Part shown: positions 8,594 to 17,446 of the stretch, one piece after another
How the letters are laid out: every line of letters begins with the position of its first letter
Position numbering within the stretch: the first letter of the stretch is position 1
DNA from: Cyclostephanos tholiformis
Lineage: Eukaryota; Bacillariophyta; Thalassiosirophyceae; Thalassiosirales; Thalassiosiraceae
Reading direction: 5' to 3'
Assembly (NCBI GenBank): GCA_036939975.1
Contig: JALLPB010000151.1
Location: forward strand, 1-17,446
Length of the DNA: 17,446 nucleotides
The notes under the pieces: model-generated
Databases searched by the model: none
Seen by the model: the letters and a program-made list of their open reading frames with translations, nothing else
Told to the model about the DNA's origin: nothing
Translations under genes and position numbers: made by a program

Positions 8594-11306
8594 ATGGTGA
8601 CTCCTCTCGTCTTTCCCCATGCCAGCAACCCGCTACCCCGCCCAGGCCGCCGCCTATCCCCCCCAGTCCCGGTCCTCATCCACCTACCTCTGCTACTGCT
8701 CCTCCTTCCCAAGAATGCCCATGCCATCCTCCCCACGGCCGCCATCGACGTGCGTTTACCGGGAACGTCGCCGTCCGACGTAATCACCCTCCTCGCGTCC
8801 CAGGCAAGCTTCGGCGGTCCAGTCGCTAGGTACGACCAGCGCCGCCCTCCCCCGTATTCGTCCCCGTCCGACGCGCCGAACGGCGTGGGCGTCGTGCCCG
8901 CCTTCCCCCCCGACGACGATCCGTACTTATGCAACGAATCCGAGGGACTCGCAGATTACGCCACATCGTCTCCCCCGAACGGCCATCCCCGAACGGCATT
9001 GTTGGTCCCGCGCGGACGGTGCTCCTTCGAGCGCAAGGCGCTGTCGGCGCAGCGACTCGGTTCATCGATAATCGTGATATATGGCACCCTGTCGTCGCGA
9101 TACTCGCTGAATTACACCAACTCGACGCCCGATGCGATGATCGACGATTCGAGGACGAGATCGGGGTACACCAACGACGACGTCATATGGCCGCTGGACA
9201 AGTTCGATTACGATTGCGACATGGGCAGGGCGTACCTTCCCCGGGAGGTGTACGACGAACTGAACTTCGTGAAATTGCCGGGAGGGTACGACGAGGCGAA
9301 CAATGATCCGCTCCTCACCGGATCGGGCGGTGGGAACGCGTGCGTGAGGTACGACGCGTACGACGGGGGGGGGGGGGAAGGGGAAGTCGTTCGTGTCGGG
9401 TTGCGAGAGTCGACGTTGCCTCGTCACCGGCCGCAACGTCACCCGGGGGGTCGACGGCGACGGCGACGACGTGACGTCGTACGAGGCATGCTGTGCGTGG
9501 GATCTGCACATTTGGCTTTACGAAGACTCGGCCGTAGCGAGGGATAAGAACAACGAGGGGGTGACCATCCCGGCGGTGTACATCACCATGGAGGAATCGT
9601 CAATGCTCCTGGACCTCGTGCGCGGCGCGGGCGGGGGGGGATCGTCGGATCCGATCGTCATCACCGTTTATGAGCGTCCTCGACCGGTGTACAATGCCAG
9701 CGCAATCCTGATATGGGCCCTGGGCGTATTAGTCGCGTGGATTAGCAGCCACCGATCGAGCGCGGACATACGCAAGTTGGGTAAGGAGATACTCGCTCGG
9801 CGGGAGTACAAGGAGAGGACGAGGGAGAGGGGGTGGGACATGGGTGGCAGTGTGATCAGTGGGGGTCATCCTTCCTCCTCCCTGGCGTCGTCCTCCTCGA
9901 CCGGGCAGGCGTATGGTGGTGGCGGCGGCGATGATGATGATGACGACGTCGGCTACGTCGAACGCACCATCTATCGCGCATCCGACGACGACGACGTGTC
10001 GTCGTGTGCGCCCAACGCGTCAGCCGTGGCCGTCGCCGCCCAGCACCGCGCCGATAGACCCCAACAACAGGAGGAAACGCTGGAATTGACCGCGGCGCAC
10101 GCCGTCGGATTCCTCGTCACGGCGTCGTGTTCCCTCCTCGTGTTGTTTTTTCTTAAGGTATACGGCATCGTCAAGGTGATGTACGCGTTTGGTTGCTCTG
10201 GCGCCTTCGCGCAGATGATGGTCCATCCGGGATTGGCGTATACGTGCCGTAAATTGGGGTACGTCCGACCGACTAGTAGCGTCGATTGTCTCTCGGAGGC
10301 GAACGTCGCGCGCGAGATGATGCGAGGAGGCGCGAGGGGGAAGTGCCTCGGGTGCCTGTATTCCTTCTTCGGACCGATTTCCCCCCTCGACGTCGTCGCC
10401 ATGGTGGTGTCGTACGGGGTCGGCGCCGCGTGGCTGTGGATCGGCTTCGCGATACCCCACCCGGGTAACGTGGCGTTCTACTGGATCGTGCAGGACGTAT
10501 TCGGCCTGTGCATGTGCATGCTCTTCCTGGAAACGATAAAGCTCAACTCCATCAAGGTGGGTGCAATACTCCTCATAGTGGCATTCTTCTACGATATCTT
10601 CTTCGTCTTTATCACGCCCATGTTGACGAAGCACGGCGAGAGCATCATGGTGAACGTCGCCACGAGCGGGGGGCCGCCCAAGGCTGACCCGGCATGGTGC
10701 GAGAAATACCCCTTCGATATCAATTGCAAGGGCGGGGATCCACTCCCGATGCTCTTCGCCATACCGAGGATCGGGGATTACCAGGGAGGGTCGTCCATGC
10801 TCGGGCTCGGCGATATCGTCCTACCCGGCCTGCTACTTAGCTTCGCGAGCAGATTCGACGAGAGCAAGCGCCTAATGGGCATGGTATCGGGAGGATCGGG
10901 TAGGATCGTCGCGAACAACGCTTGTCCCGCGGGCGCGGCCCAGCGCCGCGATGGCGGATCCGCAAATCCGCTATGTTTTCTCCGCTCGTGCTGCTACGGC
11001 AGGGGCTATTACTTTCCGGTCATGGTGGGGTATGCCATCGGCCTATTCATGGCCAATGCCGCCGTGTACATAATGGAAATGGGCCAACCGGCATTGCTTT
11101 ACCTAGTGCCGTGCTGTCTTGGGACGATGGTGTACATGGGACGCAGGGCCGGGGAGCTCGGCGACCTGTGGGAGGGCCCGAGAGCGATACGCGCGGCGGA
11201 CGCGTTGATGTACGGCGAGGCCCACGTGGAGAGCGCTGCTGCGGCGGCGGAGCAGGATCTCGCGTTAGAGGAGAGCACGAGAAACAACGAGGCCGAGATG
11301 ACGTAG
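8594..11306 (+). CDS. SPPL: Signal peptide peptidase-like (SPPL2-type) intramembrane aspartyl protease with PA domain; one frameshift in a G tract
   Basis: A predicted GxGD-class protease that cleaves type II membrane-protein stubs within the endomembrane system. The start at 8594 has a strong context (caccATGg). Residues about 24-43 form a signal peptide (LIHLPLLLLLLPKNAHA). A PA-domain-like segment lies around residues 130-165 (LLVPRGRCSFERKA, SSIIVIYG). After one frame change in the G13 run at 9365-9377 the frame continues unbroken to 11306, giving 903 aa if one G is removed. The membrane half has about nine hydrophobic segments with all three signature motifs: YDIFFVF (Asp residue 667), GLGD (Asp codon 10812-10814, residue 740) and QPALLY (PAL at about residue 832). 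GESIMVNVA after the YD segment is typical of the SPPL2 branch, as is the PA domain. The loop before GLGD is expanded and contains two Cys. No intron is needed. It is convergent with the coiled-coil gene 92 bp away. Confidence 0.9.
9365..9377 (+). repeat. G13 homopolymer at the SPPL frame break
   Basis: Upstream, the frame encodes the PA-domain half; downstream, a frame one base later encodes SGCESRRCLVTGRNVTRG and the protease half. Removing one G (or adding two) joins them. The run may be a sequencing or assembly length error, a polymorphic tract, or a real frameshift. Confidence 0.8.
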
Positions 11307-11398
11307 AAAGGGGAGCGAGGGAAATTCCAAGAATAATTATGAATATTGCATTCTCTATCACACCGGGGTGCCGTGTATTATTCACCGTGAATTAAAGG

Positions 11399-11962
11399 TT
11401 ACCGATAATATATCGCGGGCCGCCAATCCCCGCGCTCTTCCTCATTAATATCATGCCCCGCGGCGGCGGCGAAATCAATCAGAAAATCCCTGTTCTCCTC
11501 CAGCTTCATCACGACGTCGTCTCGCCTCGTGATCAACGCGTCCATCCTACGCCTCAACGTCTCAACCTCCGCGATGATACCCCTGTGCAACTCCACGACC
11601 ACACGCAGGTTCGCCGCGTCCACTTCATGCCTCGCTCGCAGCGCGTCCAGCCTATGTATCCTCGCGCCTATGTTTTCGGATTTCGCCCCCTCTAAGTCAT
11701 CGTAGTCATCGTTATTGCCAGATGCTTGGTTGAGTGGCAGCGGCGGCGGCAGCAGCGATTCCATCTCCAATTTTCGTATGACGCCCTCCCTCCGTCCCAT
11801 CAACGCGCGATATCTCTCGATTCTCTCCCCGAGGAAACGCTCCCTCCTTTCGAAAATGACAAGGGACGATTTGCATTCGGACAGGGTCGATTCGGCCTCC
11901 TCGAGGGACGATGCCACCTCCTCCTCCACGTCGCACTCGCCCTCGCGTTGGCGATTTGCCAT
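11399..11962 (-). CDS. Small coiled-coil protein of unknown function (187 aa)
   Basis: I chose the ATG at 11962 (context GGAAAAATGGC, A at -3 and G at +4). An in-frame ATG at 12232 would add 90 low-complexity residues that overlap the intergenic region, so I rejected it. The protein is highly charged. A first amphipathic helix spans about residues 12-70 (SLEEAESTLSECKSSLVIFE, ERRERFLGERIERYRALM). A Pro/Asn/Asp linker (PPPLPLNQASGNNDDYDD) follows, then a second helix at about 97-165 (ARIHRLDALRARHEVDAANL, AEVETLRRRMDALITRRDDV). No catalytic motif, signal peptide or membrane segment is visible. The paired-coil layout suggests a structural or adaptor role, but I recognise no family. It is divergent from the RCC1 gene and convergent with the protease gene. 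CpG-rich codon use matches its intact neighbours. Confidence 0.75.
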   Translation of the reverse strand: MANRQREGECDVEEEVASSLEEAESTLSECKSSLVIFERRERFLGERIERYRALMGRREGVIRKLEMESLLPPPLPLNQASGNNDDYDDLEGAKSENIGARIHRLDALRARHEVDAANLRVVVELHRGIIAEVETLRRRMDALITRRDDVVMKLEENRDFLIDFAAAAGHDINEEERGDWRPAIYYR

Positions 11963-12310
11963 TTTTCCGAACCCTAGATGACCGAACGACGACGCAGTCT
12001 CACTTATGGAATGATGATGAGTATCGCGATACGATGGTGCGGGTGGCCCGGAGTGTATTGAGAACGGAAGGAGGGACGGATGGGGGGGGGGGGTTGGAGA
12101 ATAATAAAATAGAGTAGGAGAGAGTAGAGGATGCAATGATGGACCGCCCACGTGGTGAACATCCCGCCAATTTTGAGATTTGAGATTCGCCTGTCCGTCG
12201 AGTCTCGGGGACAAAAAAAAACAAAACAACACAACAAAACAAAACCAAAAAACAACTAGGTACTATCGACGACTCCCATCCCACATCGCCGACCTCCACC
12301 CCGACGCGAT
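11963..12310. promoter_or_regulatory. Shared divergent promoter region between the coiled-coil and RCC1 genes
   Basis: The 348 bp between two divergent starts must hold both promoters. A long A/C-rich stretch (about 12211-12255) with CTAGGTA at 12257-12263 lies just before the RCC1 ATG, and a G run lies near 12080-12091. No clear TATA box. The functional call is inferred from layout. Confidence 0.45.
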
Positions 12311-14852
12311 ATGGCGCGGACCAAGGAAGAGAAGGAACGAAGGATCCTGGAGGCGAGAGAACGCGCCGAGAGGCGTCGTGCCGTCAAGGCGTCGGCCAAG
12401 GCGGCCGCCGGCGATGACGGAAAAGCCGGAGGAATAGGAGGAATAGGAGGAATAGGAGGAGGAGGAGGGAGCGCGGACGATCGTCGACCTCCGACCTCCA
12501 TCCTCCCGAATCCAAATCTCGACAATGCCCCCTCCCCCCTAACAAACTTGCCGATCGACGCCCTATCGAACGTGATGCGATACCTCCCCGCGCGGGAATA
12601 CGGCGCGATGATATCGACGTGCGCGCACTTGCGACGTGCGTTGATCGGGATCGAGTGTCGTTCGATGCACCTTTGCTCGCGATTGATGCGTTCGACGACG
12701 CACACCGCCGAGTGCGGGGAAATTAGATTGTGCGGTGGGAGGAAGGAGGCTCTGGTGCGTCGTGCGGTTGTTTTCGACTTGTGTGCGCGTGGAGGTCGAT
12801 TTTGGGGGGGATCCTACGTAATAATGAGGAGGTGGATGAGGTGACGGAAACTAACTCGTTCGGTTGATCTCGCCCTTTCGTTTTATTTATTTTTTTATTT
12901 TCCATCGGCTGTTCCAGGTGATATTGGATAGATCGCTCAAGGGCGGAGGGGCGACGAACAGGCTCATCGCCGGGGGGACGAAAAAACTCGGTCGCGTTGG
13001 CGGCGGCGTGGACGACGACGGATACGGCGAGGGGGGCGGAAACGACGGTGACGGCGACGAGTATCCCGGGTACGCCCGTTTCGTCGAGGAGGCCGTACTC
13101 GGCCATTCCGCGATGCAATGTTCGCGTCACGGGACATTCTCCCCCCACGTGCAGGGACGATTCGCGTCCTGCTCTCCCGAGCACTCATTGCTCCGGATGG
13201 GGGGCGGGGGGTCTTCCGGTCCCGGTGGGTCCGGCGTATCGTCGTGGGGAGTGGGCAAGCGTGGACAGCTCGGACACGGCAAGCGCGACGACGTTGAGCT
13301 ACCAAGATTGTTATCCGGTAGGATAGGGTGGGGAGTTCGCATCGTTCAGGTCTCGGCGGGGGGGGGACTGGTCCGCGTCGCGCATTCGCTGTTGCTAACT
13401 AGCACCGGGCGCGTCCTTAGCTTCGGTCAGAACAGTTACGGTCAGCTCGGGCACGGCTACGATCCGGGCAACGTCCTATCAGACTGCCTTCGGCCTAGGT
13501 ACATCGATGCCCTGAAGAACTTGAAGTGTATATGCGTATCCGCCGGCGAGCTGCACAGCGGCGCCGTAACTATCGACGGCGACGTTTACACGTGGGGGGA
13601 GGGATTCTGCGGTCAGCTCGGCTTGGGCGACAGACGTCCGCATCTCCTACCGGAGCAGGTAATCCTCGGCGGCCTCGACGACGAGTGCGTGTCGAACATC
13701 AGCTGCGGATGCCGGCACACTCTCGTTACCACCGAGGAGGGCGAGGTCTTCAGCTGGGGACTCGGTAGATTCGGCGTCCTCGGTCGTTCGTATACGGATT
13801 TCACGTACCAGACCGATGTCGGAATGGTCGTTCCGGACGGGGAGGAAGGCAACGTGCAGGGTGCAGCGGTCCGACCTGCCGCAGATGTTGTGGCCGAGGC
13901 AAATCAAGGCGAAGGCATCGATGGATTGATCGAAAGCCTCGATGCATTAAATTTGGTGAGTGATTTTAGTCTCATGAATTCCTTGCTCGGTTTTTCCCGC
14001 TTTGACGTGCCGATCTCAATTCACGAGTTTCAATCATTCAACAGACGCTTGACGATCCAAGTGATCAGTGCTACCCGAAGGTCATTGATTCCTTAAAAGG
14101 ATTACGAGCCGTTGGCGTTTCCGCTGGGCACCGTCATAGTTTGGTGTTGGATGAACGTGGTGGACTTTATTCATTTGGGAGTGGCGCTAGCGGTGCCCTT
14201 GGTCATGGTGATCTAATCGGACAGTAGGTATTCATCTGCTTTTTTTTCTCTGTTTATCAAATATTTTGAATTCATTCCAACTAACTTCTCTGGTGCTCTA
14301 TTCTCAAACATCCACTCTACGAATGCAAATGCCTCCAATTCTTTGTCGATTAATGCAAGAGAATTTCCTGTTAAAGTTGAATTTGACAAAATTGACACTC
14401 GCATTCATCAGATGAGTGCCGGAGTCGACATCAGCATGGCCGTTACTACCGACGGAACCGTCTACGCATGGGGAAAGGCAGCTGATGGAAGACTCGGACT
14501 GGGAATCGGCAATAGAAATATAACCATTCCAATGAAGGTTGAATTTTCCGACGCTACGTTTAAAGCCGTCGACGTGGAATGTGGTTATGTGCATTCGCTC
14601 GTTGTTGGACTGGATGGTTCAATATGGCAATGCGGAGGAGTAGGTACGGATGGCAAAGAAGATGGTCAACAAGACTTACACAGCGTTCAGGGGAAACTCG
14701 GCCTGCCTGAAATACTCTCGGGGTACAATATCTGGCATAGAATTTCCGAGCCGAAAGAAGAAGTTGTGAAGCAGACATGGACAAAATACGGCAAGTACGA
14801 ATTGAAAGGAAGGAGTAAGATGATGACTGAGGGTGTTCGATCCATCGCATAG
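12311..14852 (+). CDS. RCC1-repeat (beta-propeller) protein with F-box-like N-terminus; four exons
   Basis: The model joins 12311-12754, 12918-13955, 14045-14223 and 14360-14852 (717 aa; introns 163, 89 and 136 bp; donors GTGCGT, GTGAGT, GTAGGT, all acceptors AG). All phases agree. The N-terminus is basic and helical ([20 protein letters not shown]), then has a Gly/Ile repeat. An F-box-like segment covers about residues 78-112 ([20 protein letters not shown]). RCC1 repeats start near residue 257: [87 protein letters not shown] and a weaker last blade ([11 protein letters not shown]). Sequences such as [10 protein letters not shown] and [10 protein letters not shown] mark blade boundaries. RCC1 propellers serve as exchange factors or adaptors; with an F-box-like segment, a ubiquitin-ligase adaptor role is possible but unproven. 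An alternative first donor at 12818 (GTAATA) also keeps frame and adds 21 residues. Confidence 0.88.
12428..12462 (+). repeat. Coding microrepeat (9-bp unit) in the RCC1 gene
   Basis: Three copies of GGAATAGGA followed by GGA triplets encode the Gly-Gly-Ile repeat between the basic helix and the F-box-like segment. The unit is a multiple of three, so copy-number change would not break the frame. Confidence 0.8.
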
Positions 14853-15140
14853 TATCATCAAATTACAGTAAGCCTCGGCATAGAATTTACAGAACTTGAT
14901 TATTTATTTCAATTTTGCTGAACATCCTTTCTGAAGGTAGGGCGCAAAATATTGAATACGATTCTACTCAACGTTTTTTATTTTTCCTCAATGATTGCTT
15001 CCGTTTAGGTTATTCGTGGAAAGAAACGGGATAATAAGGAGAATTCAAGACTTTTACTAACATTCATGCAAGACTTGTAGAAAAACTTGTAGTTTTGCTC
15101 GTGAATCTGATCGCAAGAAAAGCAGTGAATCGCTGCTTTT
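14853..15140. other. Convergent intergenic region (3' ends of RCC1 and peroxidase genes)
   Basis: The 288 bp between the two stop codons is A/T-rich compared with the exons and should contain both polyadenylation regions. No extra exon of either gene is needed or seen. Confidence 0.5.
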
Positions 15141-16692
15141 CTACCAGAATTGATACCAAGCTTTGGTGGAAGGAAAGTCAACGCCCAAATCGAGAAGCTT
15201 GGAGAATGCAGATGCAAAATCCTTGAAAAAGGCATCTTCGTTCTTTGCATAAACCTCAACCACCTTTCGAAATTCAGGATCTTGGATCAAGATCATATCG
15301 CTATTCAATTATCAACCAAGTGACGGAGTTTTAGATAGTGTGGAAATTATTTATATTGACAGGATGGAATTGTTCGAACAATTTTTTTCTCACCTTGGAA
15401 GCATCATGAGCTTGCCCGTGCTATCCTCGAATTGGTCAGGGCCCTCCCATGGTTTGCCATTGTGACTGACCTTTGGTGACCACCTCTCTTCTACTAGGAG
15501 ACGGAAATACTCGTTCGAGAAGGTATTCTCCGCGAACGTCCAGGGACCCCAATATCCACTGCGATCGGTGTGACAACGGCCGAGGGCGTGAGCACCAAGC
15601 AGGGCGACAATCTCCTTGTCCGAAAAACCCATGCCTATTGACGCATGCGTCAGGATGAAAGAGAACGAAAAAGAATGAGGGAAGAAACGGATAGTGAACG
15701 GGCAAGTCAAAAAGACGAGAAGCTTGGAACTCACGGTAGAAGACGTCCCGTACGTGCTGGGCTGTGCCCTTGCGCGATCCCTTGTCGGCATCGGGAAGGC
15801 CGCATTCCTTCGGAGATGTCTCGCCGCTCTCGGCGTCGGTACGGCCCAAGCGGAAAGGGATCTTCGGCCCACTAGCGTTGAGAAGATAAATAATGGTAAA
15901 TAATGATGGTATGGCGAAATTGGGGAATAGGACTCCGATGAGTGTGACAGATGAATGATATGCATTCGTGCAACTCACCCCGCCTGTTCCACCGCCGTCA
16001 CACCGGCGAGCGTATACAGATCGGCGTACGAAATTTCGGGAAACTTGGCCTGAGAAAAGAATTGAAACAAATGAGATGATGTCGGAAATATCATTCTTTG
16101 GCATGCCGTAATAAATGACATTGCGAAACAAGCGACGATATATGGGCGTACCTTGACAACTTCGAGCGCCTTCCTCGGGATGTCAAGACCGGCATTGGCA
16201 CCCCAACTAGCCTCGGGATCGAACCTCATCCGGGCTCCGTTCGACCCGCCCTCCCCGGTGGCCTTGTTGTACGTTCCCGCACAGTGCCACGCCAGCTGGA
16301 ATGTGAAGACAAGGGGAGCGAAAGAGTTAGATGATTTTTCATTCCACAATTCATTCTGCGCTCATGTTTAATTCAATTCCGAGTATCAGGGGTCGACCAT
16401 GCTCCCCCCCCCTAAATAGCCTTCCGCATCATCGCATCTCTAACCTAGTCTTCTCTCTCACCCTGACGAACGTTCCGGTGAGGCTCGTGCCGTCCCCCCT
16501 CCTTTCGGCGTCGTCTTCGATGATGTCGGCGATGGCCTGCTTGATCTGCGCGATGTCCGCCACTACTGCACTGGCATTCGATTCCGCCTTCGCCTCTACG
16601 ACGGTCGGGGAGAGGGATAGAGCGATAAGTGTCCCGGTGGCGGCGGCGGGGGCGGCGTATCGACTACCGAACTTGGCGGCTGCGGAGATCAT
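15141..16692 (-). CDS. CCP: Cytochrome c peroxidase-like class I heme peroxidase, six exons
   Basis: Exons in coding order: 16692-16462, 16295-16152, 16049-15979, 15871-15735, 15634-15394, 15300-15141. Together they make 984 bases, 327 aa. All introns (93-166 bp) are GT-AG and phases fit. The enzyme reduces hydrogen peroxide with electrons from cytochrome c. Catalytic residues are present: distal Arg77-Trp80-His81 ([13 protein letters not shown]), proximal His210 (GAHALGRCH), the Trp226 position that carries the radical in yeast CCP ([13 protein letters not shown]), and the Asp in LPSDM that orients the proximal His. The C-terminus ([33 protein letters not shown]) is close to yeast CCP. The first 36 or so residues ([17 protein letters not shown], then a hydrophobic stretch) look like a mitochondrial intermembrane-space leader. 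The family also includes ascorbate peroxidases, so the electron donor is less certain than the fold. Confidence 0.93.
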
Positions 16693-16972
16693 TGTAGTGA
16701 CTTTTTTTTTGTGTTCTCACACAAGGTTTTGAGTTGTGACAACATACTACTGGGGAAAAAAAAAGATTCTCTCAGGTGTCTTTTTGCGCGAAGATTTGGG
16801 GCTTCCCGCCTTCTCTGTGTCTTAACATGCTAAATTAGACCCCTAAAAAGCGATGCAGGACGCTATGGGGTCCGTCGTGAGTGGTTTCTGTTGCACTGTT
16901 TTTATTGTGTAGAGAGAGAGTAGTAGGTAGATACCTAGGTGGTTACACACACAAGAGCGGACCACCGACACC
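16693..16972. promoter_or_regulatory. Shared divergent promoter region between the peroxidase and the complex I-like gene
   Basis: 280 bp separate two divergent starts. A-rich and T-rich tracts lie near the peroxidase start. A GA repeat (about 16911-16920), GTAGGTAG and the palindrome ACCTAGGT (16933-16940) lie 33-40 bp before the other ATG. No TATA box is clear. The regulatory role is inferred from position. Confidence 0.45.
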
Positions 16973-17197
16973 ATGTCCTCCACGATGCACCTGCGCCGCC
17001 AGGCCCATCGGGCGCTTAATGCCGTCGCCGCGCCTTGCTCCCGGGGCAGCGAGGCGGTGGCGTCGCGACGACCGAAGACGCCGACGTCGTATGCCACGTC
17101 TCGTTTCGTAACGCGGCGATTCCTCTCCGCAATGCCGTCGTCGGACGAAAAGCCCCTGATCCCGGGCATCGGGAGGGGAAAGACGTCGACCGGACTG
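16973..17197 (+). CDS. First exon of a mitochondrial protein, probably complex I NDUFA5-like subunit (partial)
   Basis: ATG at 16973 (gacaccATG) opens 75 codons before a likely donor GTGGGT at 17198. The first 55 or so residues are rich in Arg, Ser and Ala with almost no acidic residues ([35 protein letters not shown]), a typical mitochondrial presequence. It is followed by [18 protein letters not shown] at the splice site. Unspliced, the next residues would be VG. NDUFA5-family proteins begin their conserved part with a KTTGLVGL-type motif, so the exon probably ends inside it. That identification rests on about eight residues and is tentative. The rest of the gene lies beyond the window. It is divergent from the peroxidase gene. 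Confidence 0.5.
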
Positions 17198-17446
17198 GTG
17201 GGTATTTTCTCGATTGCTTCCTCATCTCCGTCATTTTTCGTTTATTTTACTATACCTGCGATCCTGCGCACGTTCGCGTCTATTTCGCGATCACGGGCAT
17301 TTCTACGCCCCCTCTCCCCCCCCCACTTCCACAACCACCACCTACCACTCTCTTACCCATCGTTCTAATATTATATTCTCACCCACTTCGTCTACTTCGT
17401 CAACACGCTCAACTCGATCCCCCCCCCCCCCCCCCCCCCCCCCCCC
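17198..17446 (+). other. Probable intron, truncated, ending in a C28 run
   Basis: C/T-rich sequence with stops in the continued frame and no acceptor followed by recognisable coding. The last 28 bases (17419-17446) are all C, which probably marks where assembly stopped. Confidence 0.5.

Noticed and set aside
9350..9400. Short intron explaining the protease frame change
   Set aside because: The only GT-AG pair that fits would be under 50 bp and would include the G run itself. A homopolymer length change is simpler.
9971..10634. Long minus-strand open frames opposite the protease gene (143 and 204 codons)
   Set aside because: They are antisense shadows of a GC-rich, CpG-rich coding region. 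Their products are Arg/His-rich without any domain, while the plus strand carries all protease motifs.
11963..12232. N-terminal extension of the coiled-coil protein from an upstream ATG
   Set aside because: The extra 90 residues are low-complexity Pro/Ser/His-rich, fill most of the intergenic spacer, and precede a better start context at 11962.
15436..16131. Long unspliced minus-strand open frame of 231 codons
   Set aside because: It contains parts of the peroxidase exons read through introns in the wrong frame. The spliced model accounts for all conserved peroxidase segments with consistent phases.
1..17446. tRNA, rRNA, CRISPR arrays, bacterial operon signals or virus genes
   Set aside because: None was recognised by eye on either strand. 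The introns and gene structure are eukaryotic. A dedicated RNA search was not possible here.

Overview
The window looks like nuclear DNA of a stramenopile, most likely a centric diatom. The evidence is short spliceosomal introns of about 90-165 bp with GTGAGT-like donors, a diatom-style Tc1/mariner-IS630 transposase relic, and compact GC-rich genes in alternating orientation. The organism call is inference; no marker gene settles it.

Left half (about 570-8390): a repeat-rich, CpG-poor region with no intact gene. It holds (i) a decayed minus-strand gene at 966-1800, readable only across three frames; (ii) a 2.0-kb non-autonomous DNA element at 2523-4531, with 21-bp perfect terminal inverted repeats, GACATAAA motifs clustered just inside both ends, and an interior made of minisatellite-like repeats; (iii) two convergent wrecked genes: a DDE transposase (5258-6384, one stop, one frameshift, third catalytic acid replaced by Lys) and an unrecognised Cys-containing gene (8043-6437, at least five breaks). 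About 130-bp direct repeats (4741-4868 and 8389-8518) bracket this pair. The right copy forms the promoter/leader of the next intact gene. Positions 1-568 have gene-like composition and may be the end of a gene cut by the window edge.

Right half (8594-17446): GC-rich, CpG-rich and gene-dense, with strictly alternating orientation. In order: a PA-domain signal-peptide-peptidase-like intramembrane aspartyl protease (+, 8594-11306, one frameshift in a G13 run); a small coiled-coil protein (-, 11399-11962); an RCC1-repeat protein with an F-box-like N-terminus (+, four exons, 12311-14852, 717 aa); a mitochondrial-type cytochrome c peroxidase (-, six exons, 15141-16692, 327 aa); and the first exon of a probable mitochondrial complex I NDUFA5-like subunit (+, 16973-17197), cut off at the window end, which finishes in 28 C. 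Two divergent pairs share short promoters of 348 and 280 bp, and two convergent pairs are separated by 92 and 288 bp.

Functionally, the peroxidase and the complex I-like gene form a divergent mitochondrial redox pair. The other genes show no obvious shared pathway. The most informative signals are the duplicated promoter around the transposon block, with CpG loss confined to the transposon-side copy, and the well-defined TIR element. I saw no tRNA, rRNA, CRISPR array or virus gene.
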